Of a stretch of DNA of 64,000 nt, positions 35,709-44,621 are shown piece by piece; positions within the stretch are counted from its first letter, which is position 1; every line of letters starts with the position of its first letter. Below the pieces are notes generated by a model that searched no databases, was not told the DNA's origin, and saw only the letters and a program-made list of their open reading frames with translations. Source of the DNA: Eubacterium sp. (GTDB lineage Bacteria; Bacillota; Clostridia; Lachnospirales; Lachnospiraceae); assembly GCA_024684035.1 (NCBI GenBank), contig JAIKXQ010000077.1, positions 1-64,000 of the forward strand, given 5' to 3'. The translations under genes and the position numbers were made by a program.

Positions 35709-36494
35709 ATGTTTCTTGCGTTGGATGTGGGAAATACACATACAGTTCTTGGAGTACTGGACGAGGAGAAGCTGTTTTTTTCATGCAGGTTTTCAACGGA
35801 CAGAAATAAAACGAGTGATGAGTATTCAGTCATGATCAGGGAGCTTCTGATCATGCATCATACACCGCCGGAACAGATTTCCGGCGGCATCATTTCGTCG
35901 GTGGTGCCATCTATGAAGGCGGTGCTTCGGGATGCCGTCTATTCCGTCACGGGAAGAACCTGCATGATTGTGGGACCGGGGGTGAAGAACGGGTTAAAGA
36001 TCAGGATCGACAACCCGGCGCAGTTGGGAAGCGATCAGGTGGCGGACGCCGTAGCGGCCATTGCGGAGTATCCGAAACCGCTATTGGTTTTTGATATGGG
36101 AACGGCGACCACTGTTTCGGTAATCAACGAGAATACCGAGTACATCGGCGGAATGATTATGGCCGGAGCCCTGCTGGGACTCGATGCCCTCAGCAACCGG
36201 ACGAGTCAGCTGCCGGAGATCAGCTTCGCGGACAAGGTGGACAGGCTCATCGGAAGCAACACCGTAGATTGTATGCGCAGCGGCTTCGCGTTCGGTACAG
36301 CGGCGATGATTGACGGCGTGATCGACCGGATGCAGAAGGAATTTGACAGGAAACTGACGGTCGTTCTCACGGGAAAAACAGCAGAGATGATTACGCCCTA
36401 TTGTGAAAGGGAAGTGGTTCTGGACAAGAACCTGCTACTGAAAGGACTGCGGATCATCTATTTAAAGAACTTACATCATAAGGGGAGCAGGTAA
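35709..36494 (+). CDS. coaX: Type III pantothenate kinase
   Basis: The 261-residue enzyme phosphorylates pantothenate in the first step of coenzyme A synthesis. The phosphate-binding start L-A-L-D-V-G-N-T-H-T and F-D-M-G-T-A-T-T match the CoaX family. It lies 81 bases after glpK and directly before a sortase gene, with no terminator visible on either side. Confidence 0.95.
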   Translation: MFLALDVGNTHTVLGVLDEEKLFFSCRFSTDRNKTSDEYSVMIRELLIMHHTPPEQISGGIISSVVPSMKAVLRDAVYSVTGRTCMIVGPGVKNGLKIRIDNPAQLGSDQVADAVAAIAEYPKPLLVFDMGTATTVSVINENTEYIGGMIMAGALLGLDALSNRTSQLPEISFADKVDRLIGSNTVDCMRSGFAFGTAAMIDGVIDRMQKEFDRKLTVVLTGKTAEMITPYCEREVVLDKNLLLKGLRIIYLKNLHHKGSR

Positions 36495-36497
36495 GTT

Positions 36498-37532
36498 ATG
36501 CCGGATAAGAAGCAGGAAGATTTACTTAAGGGAAAATCAGAGGCGGTCAAGGCAAAGGCCGCAGAGAAGGCAGTCAAGGCCGGGACTGTCCCTGAAAGCG
36601 ATCCGACGGGGGCTGCGAAGGCCAGAATCAGCGAGGCAGAACGTCAGCGGGAGCTTCGAAAGAAGAAGAGGAAAAGAACCACAAATCTCCTCACGGTAGC
36701 CATTGTGATCTGTCTGGTGATCATGGCCTATGCCGGTTTCCGGCTGATCAGCACACTGATTGACTACAAGAAGGGAACGGACGAGTACAACAAGATTCGG
36801 CAGTATACAGAGGACACGGAAGCATCCTCCCTGGAAGCGGTGAATGCGCTTTCGGCCGAGGGTGTTCCGATTGCGCCGCCGATCCACGTGGACTGGGCTT
36901 CTCTTCAGAAAATCAACCCGGAGATCGTTGGCTGGCTGTACATCGGAGCCCTGGATCTGAGTTATCCGGTGGTTCAGACGAAAGATAATGACTATTATCT
37001 TCACAGAACCTTTGAGAAACAGTACAACTTTGCCGGTACGATTTTTGTCGAGTGCAAGAATAAAGGGGATTTCAAAGATCCGAATACCATTGTCTACGGG
37101 CACAATATGCTGAACGGCTCCATGTTCGGAAAGCTTTCGCACCTGTCTACAGAGAAGAGATATATGATTGATCCTTATTTCTGGATTCTGACGCCGGAAG
37201 GCGACTATCGGTATCAGATGTTCGGAATGAAGACGGCGGCTGTAGAGGATGATACCTACACGATTTTCCACGGCACGGATGAGGTATTCTCCGACTGGTG
37301 CGACAAGATGTATCAGGGGTCGGAAGTGCCGCTGAAAAAGCCGGATTTCAAGCTTGACAGTAAGGTTGTGACCCTGTCCACCTGTACAAATGACCCGGGA
37401 CACCGCTTTGTCGTTCAGGGAATTGCCGATCCGGCGATTCCGGACAGACCTGCGGAGAATCCTGCAGAACCAGGCGGGGAAAATCCGGAGGCGAATGCAG
37501 AGACTTCAGATGCCGGCGCAGAAAACGGATGA
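36498..37532 (+). CDS. srtB: Class B sortase
   Basis: The 344-residue transpeptidase anchors surface proteins. A highly charged cytoplasmic N terminus precedes one membrane helix (about 63-85). The catalytic domain has the histidine in V-Y-G-H-N-M, the cysteine in T-L-S-T-C and the arginine in H-R-F-V-V-Q-G. The long charged N terminus and the P/E-rich tail are extra compared with Staphylococcus SrtB. No substrate gene is adjacent. Confidence 0.9.
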   Translation: MPDKKQEDLLKGKSEAVKAKAAEKAVKAGTVPESDPTGAAKARISEAERQRELRKKKRKRTTNLLTVAIVICLVIMAYAGFRLISTLIDYKKGTDEYNKIRQYTEDTEASSLEAVNALSAEGVPIAPPIHVDWASLQKINPEIVGWLYIGALDLSYPVVQTKDNDYYLHRTFEKQYNFAGTIFVECKNKGDFKDPNTIVYGHNMLNGSMFGKLSHLSTEKRYMIDPYFWILTPEGDYRYQMFGMKTAAVEDDTYTIFHGTDEVFSDWCDKMYQGSEVPLKKPDFKLDSKVVTLSTCTNDPGHRFVVQGIADPAIPDRPAENPAEPGGENPEANAETSDAGAENG

Positions 37533-37544
37533 CAGGAGGCAGTT

Positions 37545-37724
37545 ATGGATTTACAGGTGGGAGATATCATTGCCATGAAAAAGAAGCATCCCTGCGGTAG
37601 TCAGGAGTGGCAGATTCTTCGAGTCGGAGCGGATTTCAAGCTGAAGTGCTGCGGCTGCGGACATCTGATCATGGTGCCGAGAAAACTCGTGGAGAAGAGT
37701 GTCCGTGAAATCAGGCGAAGCTGA
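37545..37724 (+). CDS. DUF951 family small protein
   Basis: The 59-residue protein begins M-D-L-Q-V-G-D-I-I-A-M-K-K-K-H-P-C-G. It contains K-C-C-G-C-G-H, cysteines that may bind a metal, and a basic C terminus. The family is common in Firmicutes and of unknown function, perhaps nucleic-acid binding. GACAGGAGG precedes the ATG. Confidence 0.85.
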   Translation: MDLQVGDIIAMKKKHPCGSQEWQILRVGADFKLKCCGCGHLIMVPRKLVEKSVREIRRS

Positions 37725-37744
37725 GTGTTTGCCTTGATTATGGT

Positions 37745-37793
37745 ATAGGAAATTGCTCCGCAATCTCTGTACCGGTACGCTCCGCGGGATGCG
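37745..37793. repeat. Intergenic palindromic repeat, diverged copy
   Basis: It begins with the same ATAGGAAATTGCT as 13811 and 33981 and ends with ACGCTCCGCGGGATGCG, found in the long copy at about 13845-13861. The middle differs. It follows a gene end directly, like the other copies. Confidence 0.6.
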
Positions 37794-37812
37794 TATCGAT
37801 GCGTGTGGCAAC

Positions 37813-37841
37813 TTGAATTTGATCGGGCACTATGATAAAAT
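37813..37841 (+). promoter_or_regulatory. Predicted promoter of ssb
   Basis: TTGAAT (37813-37818), a 17-base spacer and TAAAAT (37836-37841), 63 bases before ssb. Confidence 0.6.
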
Positions 37842-37903
37842 ACGCTGAGTATAAGTGTGAACACAGACTGAGTGTTTTTTATAGAAAGAAAAGAGGAGCT
37901 ATC

Positions 37904-38368
37904 ATGAATAAAGTTATTCTTGTGGGAAGACTTACCAGAGACCCGGATATCCGTTACAGTCAGAACGGGGATAATTCACAGGCGATTGCCAGATATACGT
38001 TAGCTGTTGACCGCAGATTCCGCAGACAGGATGGAGAGCAGAGCGCTGATTTCATCAGCTGTGTTGCATTCGGCAGATCTGCAGAGTTTGCCGAGAAATA
38101 CCTCCATCAGGGTACAAAGATCGCCATCGACGGAAGAATTCAGACCGGCAGTTACACAAAGCAGGACGGCACAAAGGTTTACACCACGGACGTTGTGGTA
38201 GAGAACCAGGAATTCGTGGAGAGCAAGGCTGCAAGCCAGCAGAATGCTGCTGCATTCGCACAGGCTGCACCGGCACCTGCCGCTGCTCCGATGGAGCCGG
38301 CATCCGGAAGCACGGATGGTTTCATGAACATCCCGGACGGACTTGACGAGGAGCTTCCGTTCCAGTAA
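37904..38368 (+). CDS. ssb: Single-stranded DNA-binding protein
   Basis: The 154-residue protein has an OB fold starting M-N-K-V-I-L-V-G-R-L-T-R-D-P-D, a disordered A/P-rich linker and the acidic partner-binding tip D-E-E-L-P-F-Q. The start at 37904 follows AGAGGAG. This copy stands alone rather than between rpsF and rpsR, so it may be a second ssb. Confidence 0.95.
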   Translation: MNKVILVGRLTRDPDIRYSQNGDNSQAIARYTLAVDRRFRRQDGEQSADFISCVAFGRSAEFAEKYLHQGTKIAIDGRIQTGSYTKQDGTKVYTTDVVVENQEFVESKAASQQNAAAFAQAAPAPAAAPMEPASGSTDGFMNIPDGLDEELPFQ

Positions 38369-38430
38369 AGCAAGGCTGCAGGGAAAATACAGAAACCCGA
38401 CAGCTGACAGATTGAAATTTTAAACGGTTA

Positions 38431-38472
38431 GAGGAACTGATGCATGATGGAATGCGCGGTTCCTCTTTTTTT
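38431..38472 (+). terminator. Terminator after ssb
   Basis: GAGGAAC (38431-38437) pairs with GTTCCTC (38459-38465), followed by seven T (38466-38472). Confidence 0.8.
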
Positions 38473-38480
38473 GGTATAAT
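38472..38480 (+). promoter_or_regulatory. Extended -10 element before the sirtuin gene
   Basis: TGGTATAAT fits the extended -10 consensus TGnTATAAT. It begins within the T-run of the preceding terminator and has no good -35. A start near 38487 would leave almost no leader before the GTG at 38489. Confidence 0.5.
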
Positions 38481-38488
38481 GGAAGACA

Positions 38489-39310
38489 GTGACGGGAAAG
38501 GTGGTGGACGAATTGTATATTGACAAATATGAGAAGAGAAGCGAACGTCTGGAGTATCTGCACAGCCTGGAGGGTGAGGAGAAGTATGCCGCCCTCAATG
38601 AGATGATTGATGCTTCGGAGCATATTGTGTTTTTCGGCGGCGCAGGCGTGTCCACGGAGAGCGGAATCCCGGATTTCAGAAGCAAGGACGGACTTTACAA
38701 TCAGCACGATGTTCAGTTCGACCGCTATTCCCCGGAATATCTGCTCAGTGACGATTGTCTTTACCGGCAGCCAAAGGTTTTCTATGAGTTTTACCGTCAG
38801 AAACTGAACGTGGACGGCATCGAACCGAATGCGGCACATAGAAAGCTTGCGGAACTGGAGCAGAGAGGGAAACTGGATTGCGTGATCACCCAGAACATCG
38901 ATGGACTCCATCAGAAAGCCGGCAGCCGGCGCGTGTTTGAGATCCACGGTTCAACACTCAGAAACTACTGTTCGGATTGTGGAAAAACCTATCCGGAAGA
39001 TTTTATTTTTGCCTGTGAAGACCCGATTCCGAGATGCCCGGAGTGTGGTGGACAGATCCGGCCGGATGTGACGCTTTACGGGGAGGCTCTGCCCGCACAG
39101 GCCTGGACCTCAGCCGAGAGAGCGGTTTCCGGCGCAGACATGCTGATCATCGGTGGCACGTCTCTATCGGTATACCCTGCGGCGTCGCTGATCGATTATT
39201 TCCGTGGCGGCTATCTTGTGGTGATCAACCGGGATGCGACAAACCGTGACAAGTCGTCGGATCTTGTCTTCCATGAGAGTATCGGGCAGGTTCTCAGTCA
39301 CATACAGTAA
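38489..39310 (+). CDS. cobB: NAD-dependent protein deacylase (sirtuin)
   Basis: The protein of up to 273 residues has G-G-A-G-V-S-T-E-S-G-I-P-D-F-R-S, T-Q-N-I-D-G-L-H-Q-K-A-G, the catalytic H-G-S, and a zinc site from C-S-D-C and C-P-E-C. It removes acyl groups from lysine using NAD. The start is uncertain: GTG at 38489, 38501 or 38504 and TTG at 38513 are possible, and the last has the best SD spacing. Confidence 0.9.
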   Translation: MTGKVVDELYIDKYEKRSERLEYLHSLEGEEKYAALNEMIDASEHIVFFGGAGVSTESGIPDFRSKDGLYNQHDVQFDRYSPEYLLSDDCLYRQPKVFYEFYRQKLNVDGIEPNAAHRKLAELEQRGKLDCVITQNIDGLHQKAGSRRVFEIHGSTLRNYCSDCGKTYPEDFIFACEDPIPRCPECGGQIRPDVTLYGEALPAQAWTSAERAVSGADMLIIGGTSLSVYPAASLIDYFRGGYLVVINRDATNRDKSSDLVFHESIGQVLSHIQ

Positions 39311-39390
39311 CGGAAATCCGCGGGGTGAAGAGACCCTGCATATCGTGCCGGGCTGGTAAAACGCTGCGGATGTCCGGTGTTTTCCCGGTG

Positions 39391-39419
39391 TTGACGGTAT
39401 CTCTGAAAATGAGTACAAT
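39391..39419 (+). promoter_or_regulatory. Predicted promoter of gdpP-rplI-dnaB
   Basis: TTGACG (39391-39396), a 17-base spacer and TACAAT (39414-39419), 70 bases before gdpP. Confidence 0.75.
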
Positions 39420-39489
39420 ATCGTAAGGTATTTTTCCAAATTTACAGCGTCCGTTTGGCGGCGCCCGGAATTGAAGAGGGATAGTGGTT

Positions 39490-41544
39490 ATGAGCAGAGT
39501 TAAGACAGCAGGAGCATTGAATAAGTATCTACATCTGCCTCTGGTATTGACGGCGGTTTTCATACTGATCAACGCGGGAGTCTACCTGCTGAATACGCGT
39601 GCCGGAATTCTGGTGAGCGGCGGACTTGTGATTTATATCATACTGATCCTGGTGATTTATGGTCGCCAGAGAGAAAATATGCTGAATGATCTGGTGACCT
39701 TTGCGACGCAGTACGGCCAGGTTCAGCGTAAGCTGATGATGGATCTTGCGCTCCCCTATGCGATTACGGATGACCGGGGAAAACTGTTGTGGTTCAATGA
39801 TGCGTTTGCGGAGCTGACGGGCAAAGACAGGAAGAGTTTCCGCAAATCCATCGCCAGTATTTTTAACGGTATGTCTCCGGATAAGTTTCCAGCGAGGGAT
39901 CAGGAGATTGAGTACGAGACGGTTTACAACCGGCGGGATTACCGGATTCAGATCAAGAGTGTCGTGCTGGATGATCTGATCGATAATTCCCAGATCCTGG
40001 AGAGGGATGATCAGGAAGAGAGCAGCATGCTCTACGCGTTCCTTCTTTTTGATGAGACCGAGCTCAACAACTACATTCAGAAATATGAAGATGAGACCAT
40101 GGTCTGCGGAATGATTTATATGGATAACTACGACGAGGCCATGGAGAGCGTGGATGAGGTCAGGAGATCGCTGCTCACCGCTCTTGTAGACCGCAAGATC
40201 AACAAATATTTCCAGGATCTGGACGGAATTGTCAAGAAGTTCGACAAGGACAAGTATCTCATCGCCATGCGGACAAGAACGCTCAATGAACTGAAGGGAC
40301 TGCGGTTCAACATTCTGGATGATGTAAAAACGGTGAATATCGGAAACGATATGGCTGTAACCCTCAGTATTGGAATCGGAGCAAATAACGGCTCCTACAA
40401 CCGGAACTTTGAATGCGCGAGAATGGCCATTGACCTTGCCCTCGGGCGCGGCGGCGATCAGGTTGTTCTGCGGGACGGCGACAGCATTACCTATTTCGGC
40501 GGAAAATCCCAGGCGGTCGAGAAGAGCACCCGTGTAAAGGCCAGGGTAAAAGCGCATGCGCTTCAGGAGTTCATTGAGGCCAGCGATAAGGTTGTGATCA
40601 TGGGGCACAAGATGATGGATATCGACGCTTTCGGTTCTGCCATCGGTATCTACCGTGCGTCAAGAACACTGAACAAGAGAGCGTACATCGTGGTGGACAG
40701 TCCGACGATCACCACGAAGCCTTTTATCGACGAATTTGAGAACAACCCGGACTACGACTCCAAGATGCTTCTGGATGTACATGAAGCGAAAGAGATGGTG
40801 GACGACAAGACCCTGCTGGTAGTCGTGGATACAAACAAGCCGGATTATACAGAGTGCGAGGAGCTTCTTCATCGCACGGGAACAATTGTTGTTCTGGATC
40901 ATCACAGACAGGGTAACAACTATATCCGGAATGCGGTTCTCTCCTATATTGAGCCTTACGCGTCCTCGGCCTGTGAGATGGTTGCAGAGATCCTGCAGTA
41001 TTTTGCGGAGGGTGTAAAACTCAAGAGTATCGAGGCGGATGCCCTCTATGCGGGTATCATGATCGACACGGATAATTTTATGTCCAAGACGGGTGTGCGT
41101 ACGTTTGAAGCCTGTGCCTATCTGAGGCGTGGCGGCGCGGACGTCACCCGGGTGCGCAAGATGTTCCGCGAGAACGTGAACGACTACAGGGCAAAGGGCG
41201 AGACTCTCAGCAATGCGGAAATGTATCGCGACCACTTTATCATTTCCGTCTGCCCGAGCGGAAATCTGGAGAGCCCCACCATTGTGGGATCCCAGGCGGC
41301 AAACCAGCTGCTGAATATCAAAGGTGTCAAGGCCTCTTTCGTGCTGACGGAATACAAGAATGTCATTTATATCAGCGCAAGAGCCATAGACGAAGTAAAT
41401 GTACAGATCATAATGGAACGAATGGGTGGAGGAGGCCATCTGAATATGGCCGGAGCACAGCTGCCGAAGGTTTCTGTGGAGGAAGCCGTACGGAGGCTGA
41501 AGAGAGTGCTTGATGCCACCATCGAGGGAGGAGATTTGGAATGA
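39490..41544 (+). CDS. gdpP: Cyclic-di-AMP phosphodiesterase
   Basis: The 684-residue membrane protein breaks down c-di-AMP. Two N-terminal membrane helices (about 15-58) lead to a PAS-like domain, a degenerate GGDEF domain and a DHH/DHHA1 phosphoesterase with [13 protein letters not shown] and V-L-D-H-H-R. Both the ATG at 39490 and an in-frame GTG at 39484 are possible starts. It overlaps rplI (ATGA), the usual gdpP-rplI-dnaB order. Confidence 0.94.
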   Translation: MSRVKTAGALNKYLHLPLVLTAVFILINAGVYLLNTRAGILVSGGLVIYIILILVIYGRQRENMLNDLVTFATQYGQVQRKLMMDLALPYAITDDRGKLLWFNDAFAELTGKDRKSFRKSIASIFNGMSPDKFPARDQEIEYETVYNRRDYRIQIKSVVLDDLIDNSQILERDDQEESSMLYAFLLFDETELNNYIQKYEDETMVCGMIYMDNYDEAMESVDEVRRSLLTALVDRKINKYFQDLDGIVKKFDKDKYLIAMRTRTLNELKGLRFNILDDVKTVNIGNDMAVTLSIGIGANNGSYNRNFECARMAIDLALGRGGDQVVLRDGDSITYFGGKSQAVEKSTRVKARVKAHALQEFIEASDKVVIMGHKMMDIDAFGSAIGIYRASRTLNKRAYIVVDSPTITTKPFIDEFENNPDYDSKMLLDVHEAKEMVDDKTLLVVVDTNKPDYTECEELLHRTGTIVVLDHHRQGNNYIRNAVLSYIEPYASSACEMVAEILQYFAEGVKLKSIEADALYAGIMIDTDNFMSKTGVRTFEACAYLRRGGADVTRVRKMFRENVNDYRAKGETLSNAEMYRDHFIISVCPSGNLESPTIVGSQAANQLLNIKGVKASFVLTEYKNVIYISARAIDEVNVQIIMERMGGGGHLNMAGAQLPKVSVEEAVRRLKRVLDATIEGGDLE

Positions 41545-41990
41545 AAGTAATTTTGCTTGAAGATGTAAAGGCACATGGCAAAAAAGGTGATATTGTAAAT
41601 GTGAGCGACGGATATGCCCGCAATATGCTTCTTCCGAAGAAGCTTGGCGTTGAGGCGACACCGGCCAATCTGAACGCACTCAAACTTGAGAACAAACACA
41701 ACGAGAAACTTGCAAAGGAAGCTCTTGAGGCGGCACAGGCCTTCGGAAAAAAAGTGGGCGAGAGCCATGTGGATCTGATGATCAAGACCGGAGAGAACGG
41801 AAAAGTATTCGGTTCCATCTCCGCCAAGGAGATCGCGGAGGCCGCAAAGAAACAGCTCGGATTCGAACTCGACAAGAAAAAAATCCAGCTCGGTTCCGCA
41901 ATCAAAGAGCTTGGCACACATAAGGTGACCGTGAAGCTTCATCCTCAGGTAAGCGCTGAACTCACGGTGAATGTAACGGAAGAGAAATAA
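41541..41990 (+). CDS. rplI: 50S ribosomal protein L9
   Basis: The 149-residue protein has the typical start [19 protein letters not shown], a long linking helix and a C-terminal RNA-binding domain. It binds 23S rRNA. It overlaps the gdpP stop and is followed two bases later by dnaB. Confidence 0.97.
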   Translation: MKVILLEDVKAHGKKGDIVNVSDGYARNMLLPKKLGVEATPANLNALKLENKHNEKLAKEALEAAQAFGKKVGESHVDLMIKTGENGKVFGSISAKEIAEAAKKQLGFELDKKKIQLGSAIKELGTHKVTVKLHPQVSAELTVNVTEEK

Positions 41991-41992
41991 AA

Positions 41993-43351
41993 ATGGCAAA
42001 TGATGATGCTGTAATCAAAAGAATACTGCCCCACAGCGAGGCGGCCGAGCAGTCCGTCATCGGTTCCATGATGATGGACAAGCAGGCGATCCTGACGGCT
42101 TCGGAGATTGTAACCAGAGAGGATTTTTATCAGCAACAGTACGGAATCCTCTTTGAAGCCATGGTGGAGCTTTACAATGCGGGAAAGGAAGTCGACCCGG
42201 TTACACTTCAGAATCATCTCAGGGAGAAAAAAGTTCCGAAAGAGATCTCGGACATGGAATATGTCCGGGATCTCCTTAACGTTGTTCCAACCTCTGCGAA
42301 TATCAAACATTACGCGGAGATTGTGGCCGAGAAGGCGACACTGCGCCGGCTGATTCGCGCGGCGGAAGAAGTAACGAACAACTGTTATATGGATGATCAG
42401 CCACTGGAACAGTTGATGGAGGAATCGGAGAAAAAGATGTTCCGGGTCTTTCAGCAGAAGAATGCCACAGACTTTGAGTCCATCAAGAGCATTGTCATGA
42501 AGACGCTGGATACCATCGAAAAGGCCTCCCACACCAGCGGCAACGTCACCGGTCATGCCACCGGATTTACGGATCTGGATTTCAAGACGTCCGGTATGCA
42601 ACCCTCGGATCTCATTCTGATCGCCGCCCGTCCCTCAATGGGAAAGACAGCCTTTGTTCTGAACATCGCCCAGTACATGGCGTTTCACCACGGAAAACAC
42701 GTGGCGATCTTCAGCCTCGAGATGTCCAAGCAGCAGCTGGTTACCCGTATGATGTCCATGGAATCCCACGTCGGTTCCCAGTCTCTTCGAAACGGAAAGC
42801 TGAAGGACGACGAGTGGAAAAAGCTGATCGAAACGGCGGGAGTCATCGGGGAATCGAATCTGATCATTGACGATACGCCCGGTATCACGATTCGCGAGAT
42901 GCGGTCCAAGTGCAGAAAATACAAACTGGAGCACGGACTCGACATCATTATGATCGACTACCTTCAGCTGATGAGCGGAAGCGGCGGCAAGAGCTCCGAG
43001 TCCAGACAGCAGGAGATCTCAGAGATCTCCAGATCCCTCAAAGGACTGGCCCGAGAGCTCAATGTTCCTGTGATTGCCCTTTCCCAGCTCAGCCGAGCGG
43101 TGGAGAGCCGCCCGGATCACAGACCCATGCTCTCTGACCTCCGTGAGTCAGGAGCCATCGAGCAGGATGCCGACGTGGTAATGTTCCTCTACAGAGATGA
43201 TTACTATCACAAAGATTCCGAGAATAAGGGCATCTGTGAGCTGATCATCGCGAAGCAGAGAAACGGTCCCATCGGAACCGTCAACCTTGCGTGGCTGCCG
43301 GAGTACACAAAGTTTGCGAATGTGGAAATGCGGGAACGCCAGCAGGAGTAA
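41993..43351 (+). CDS. dnaB: Replicative DNA helicase
   Basis: The 452-residue hexameric helicase unwinds DNA at the fork. It has the N-terminal domain starting P-H-S-E-A-A-E-Q-S-V-I-G-S, Walker A in A-R-P-S-M-G-K-T-A, and D-Y-L-Q-L-M in the core. No intein is present. It starts two bases after rplI. Confidence 0.97.
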   Translation: MANDDAVIKRILPHSEAAEQSVIGSMMMDKQAILTASEIVTREDFYQQQYGILFEAMVELYNAGKEVDPVTLQNHLREKKVPKEISDMEYVRDLLNVVPTSANIKHYAEIVAEKATLRRLIRAAEEVTNNCYMDDQPLEQLMEESEKKMFRVFQQKNATDFESIKSIVMKTLDTIEKASHTSGNVTGHATGFTDLDFKTSGMQPSDLILIAARPSMGKTAFVLNIAQYMAFHHGKHVAIFSLEMSKQQLVTRMMSMESHVGSQSLRNGKLKDDEWKKLIETAGVIGESNLIIDDTPGITIREMRSKCRKYKLEHGLDIIMIDYLQLMSGSGGKSSESRQQEISEISRSLKGLARELNVPVIALSQLSRAVESRPDHRPMLSDLRESGAIEQDADVVMFLYRDDYYHKDSENKGICELIIAKQRNGPIGTVNLAWLPEYTKFANVEMRERQQE

Positions 43352-43546
43352 AACAGAAGGTAACAAAATCCGCTGGAGGCCTTCGACTCTCCCAGCCCTT
43401 ATTCCTGAGGTTGGGGATGCGCAGGAATGTACATAAGAACAGCCGGAAACGACAGAATTTATCTGTGAAATGCACAGAAATACCGGATGAAAAAGGTAGG
43501 AATTGTAAGAAGTTTCTAACTTTTTGTATTTCATTTTGTACTTGTG

Positions 43547-43575
43547 TTTACATTCTACATAGTATAGAATACACT
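43547..43575 (+). promoter_or_regulatory. Predicted promoter of ferredoxin gene
   Basis: TTTACA (43547-43552), a 17-base spacer and TACACT (43570-43575); an overlapping TTGTGT/TAGAAT pair (43542/43565) is also possible. The rest of the 290-base gap after dnaB shows no gene. Confidence 0.55.
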
Positions 43576-43641
43576 TAGACGCGAACGAGTGATGGGCTTT
43601 TTCGCAGGTTTATTCAGCTAATTCTAAAGGAGGAATTTGAA

Positions 43642-43812
43642 ATGGCACGTGTTATTTCTGATGATTGTGTATCTTGTGGAACATGCGAGGGTGAGTGCCC
43701 GGTAGGAGCTATCTCTCAGGGAGATGGAAAATTCGTAATTGACGCAGATTCCTGCGTAGATTGCGGAGCATGTGAGGCTGCCTGCCCGACAGGAGCTATC
43801 AGCGAGGCATAA
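43642..43812 (+). CDS. 2[4Fe-4S] ferredoxin
   Basis: The 56-residue clostridial-type ferredoxin has two complete cluster motifs, C-V-S-C-G-T-C-E-G-E-C-P and C-V-D-C-G-A-C-E-A-A-C-P. It would be a main electron carrier and a substrate of the Rnf complex. AAAGGAGG precedes the ATG, with a strong terminator after it. Confidence 0.96.
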   Translation: MARVISDDCVSCGTCEGECPVGAISQGDGKFVIDADSCVDCGACEAACPTGAISEA

Positions 43813-43839
43813 TCAGATTACGTTCTGGTAAGAATACAC

Positions 43840-43868
43840 GCCGGCGCCTTCGGGCGCCGGCTTCTTTT
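43840..43868 (+). terminator. Ferredoxin terminator
   Basis: A nine-base-pair stem GCCGGCGCC/GGCGCCGGC (43840-43848, 43853-43861) closed by a TTCG loop is followed by TTCTTTT. Confidence 0.9.
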
Positions 43869-44047
43869 GTGTGGCAACGAGCCAAGGATGCGACAACGCA
43901 CTTGCGCGAATTGGCGCATATTTGGCGACTGCGGTACATCGAAAGGCGAAGCCTTGAGATGTACACAGGGAATTCCGAAGGGATTCCCTGACACACAAAA
44001 GAGAAAAGAGTCAACGAGCCAAGGATGCGACAATGCACTTGCGCGAA
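43864..44047. repeat. Intergenic palindromic unit with 36-bp direct repeats
   Basis: CTTTTGTGTG-type ends (43864-43874 and about 43990-44001) are inverted. Inside, GTACATC...GATGTAC encloses AAGGC/GCCTT. The stretch 43875-43910 recurs at 44012-44047 with one difference. It fills the gap between the ferredoxin and the DUF1858 gene and codes for nothing convincing. Confidence 0.7.
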
Positions 44048-44065
44048 TGAGAGAGGGAGGACGAT

Positions 44066-44302
44066 ATGAAAAAAATAGACAAACACATGACAGTGACGGA
44101 GATCCTCGCCGTAGATCCGATCATCGCCAATATATTGAGCGGTCAGGGAATGAACTGCCTGTTTTGCGGCGCGGCCGTGAACGAGACACTGGAAGAAGCC
44201 TGCCTGGTACATGGAATTGAAGGAGAGCGCATCGACCTTCTCGTGGCCCAGATCAACGATTTTCTGGGAGTTCCGGAAGGCGCGGAAGATACGTGCATTT
44301 GA
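44066..44302 (+). CDS. DUF1858 domain-containing protein
   Basis: The 78-residue protein has K-H-M-T-V-T-E-I-L-A-V-D-P and G-M-N-C-L-F-C-G. The CxxC pair is typical of this small domain found near hybrid-cluster and disproportionation proteins. It may bind a metal or act in redox chemistry; its function is not known. GGGAGG precedes the ATG. Confidence 0.88.
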   Translation: MKKIDKHMTVTEILAVDPIIANILSGQGMNCLFCGAAVNETLEEACLVHGIEGERIDLLVAQINDFLGVPEGAEDTCI

Positions 44303-44334
44303 TATACTGAAGTGATTCGTGCGGACGGGGATAG

Positions 44335-44618
44335 CAAGTAATACTTGTTTCGTAGAGGTTAAAGTGGCAATCTTCCACGCGCGGTTGAAACGTAGCGGCG
44401 GAAGAGGGCAAAGTCATGCAAAGCGAACGATAGGAAGCGACTACCGGAAGCGCGAGCATAGCGCTGGCGCTTGGAGCACTGTTTGAGCCCGCTTTGGACA
44501 CCGCCCGAAGGGCATAAAACAAAGCGGGCGAGATTGCGGAAAGCACCGGCAATAGGCGGCGGAGTGCTGACAAGGTCGCGACGTGTGAGCGTGTATGCTT
44601 TGTTCTCTTCCGCAAGTG
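44335..44618. repeat. Large nested palindromic intergenic element
   Basis: The 44303-44621 gap holds no credible gene, though frames are open on the minus strand. CAAGTA/TACTTG (44335-44347) begins it. A three-layer stem lies further on: AGCACT (44475-44480) with AGTGCT (44563-44568), GCCCGCTTTG (44487-44496) with CAAAGCGGGC (44520-44529), and GCCC-gaa-GGGC (44503-44513). It ends in ATGCTTTGTTCT, a motif shared in part with the repeat at 13979. From memory, such sequence recurs in Lachnospiraceae genomes. Confidence 0.6.
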
Positions 44619-44621
44619 GTC

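Noticed and set aside
37904..38368. ssb start at 37832
   Set aside because: The extra 24 residues are not family-like and the ATG at 37904 has the SD and the conserved M-N-K-V-I-L-V-G start.
43813..44215. Minus-strand frames between the ferredoxin and DUF1858 genes
   Set aside because: They arise from the palindromic repeat, contain the same peptide twice and lack ribosome binding sites.
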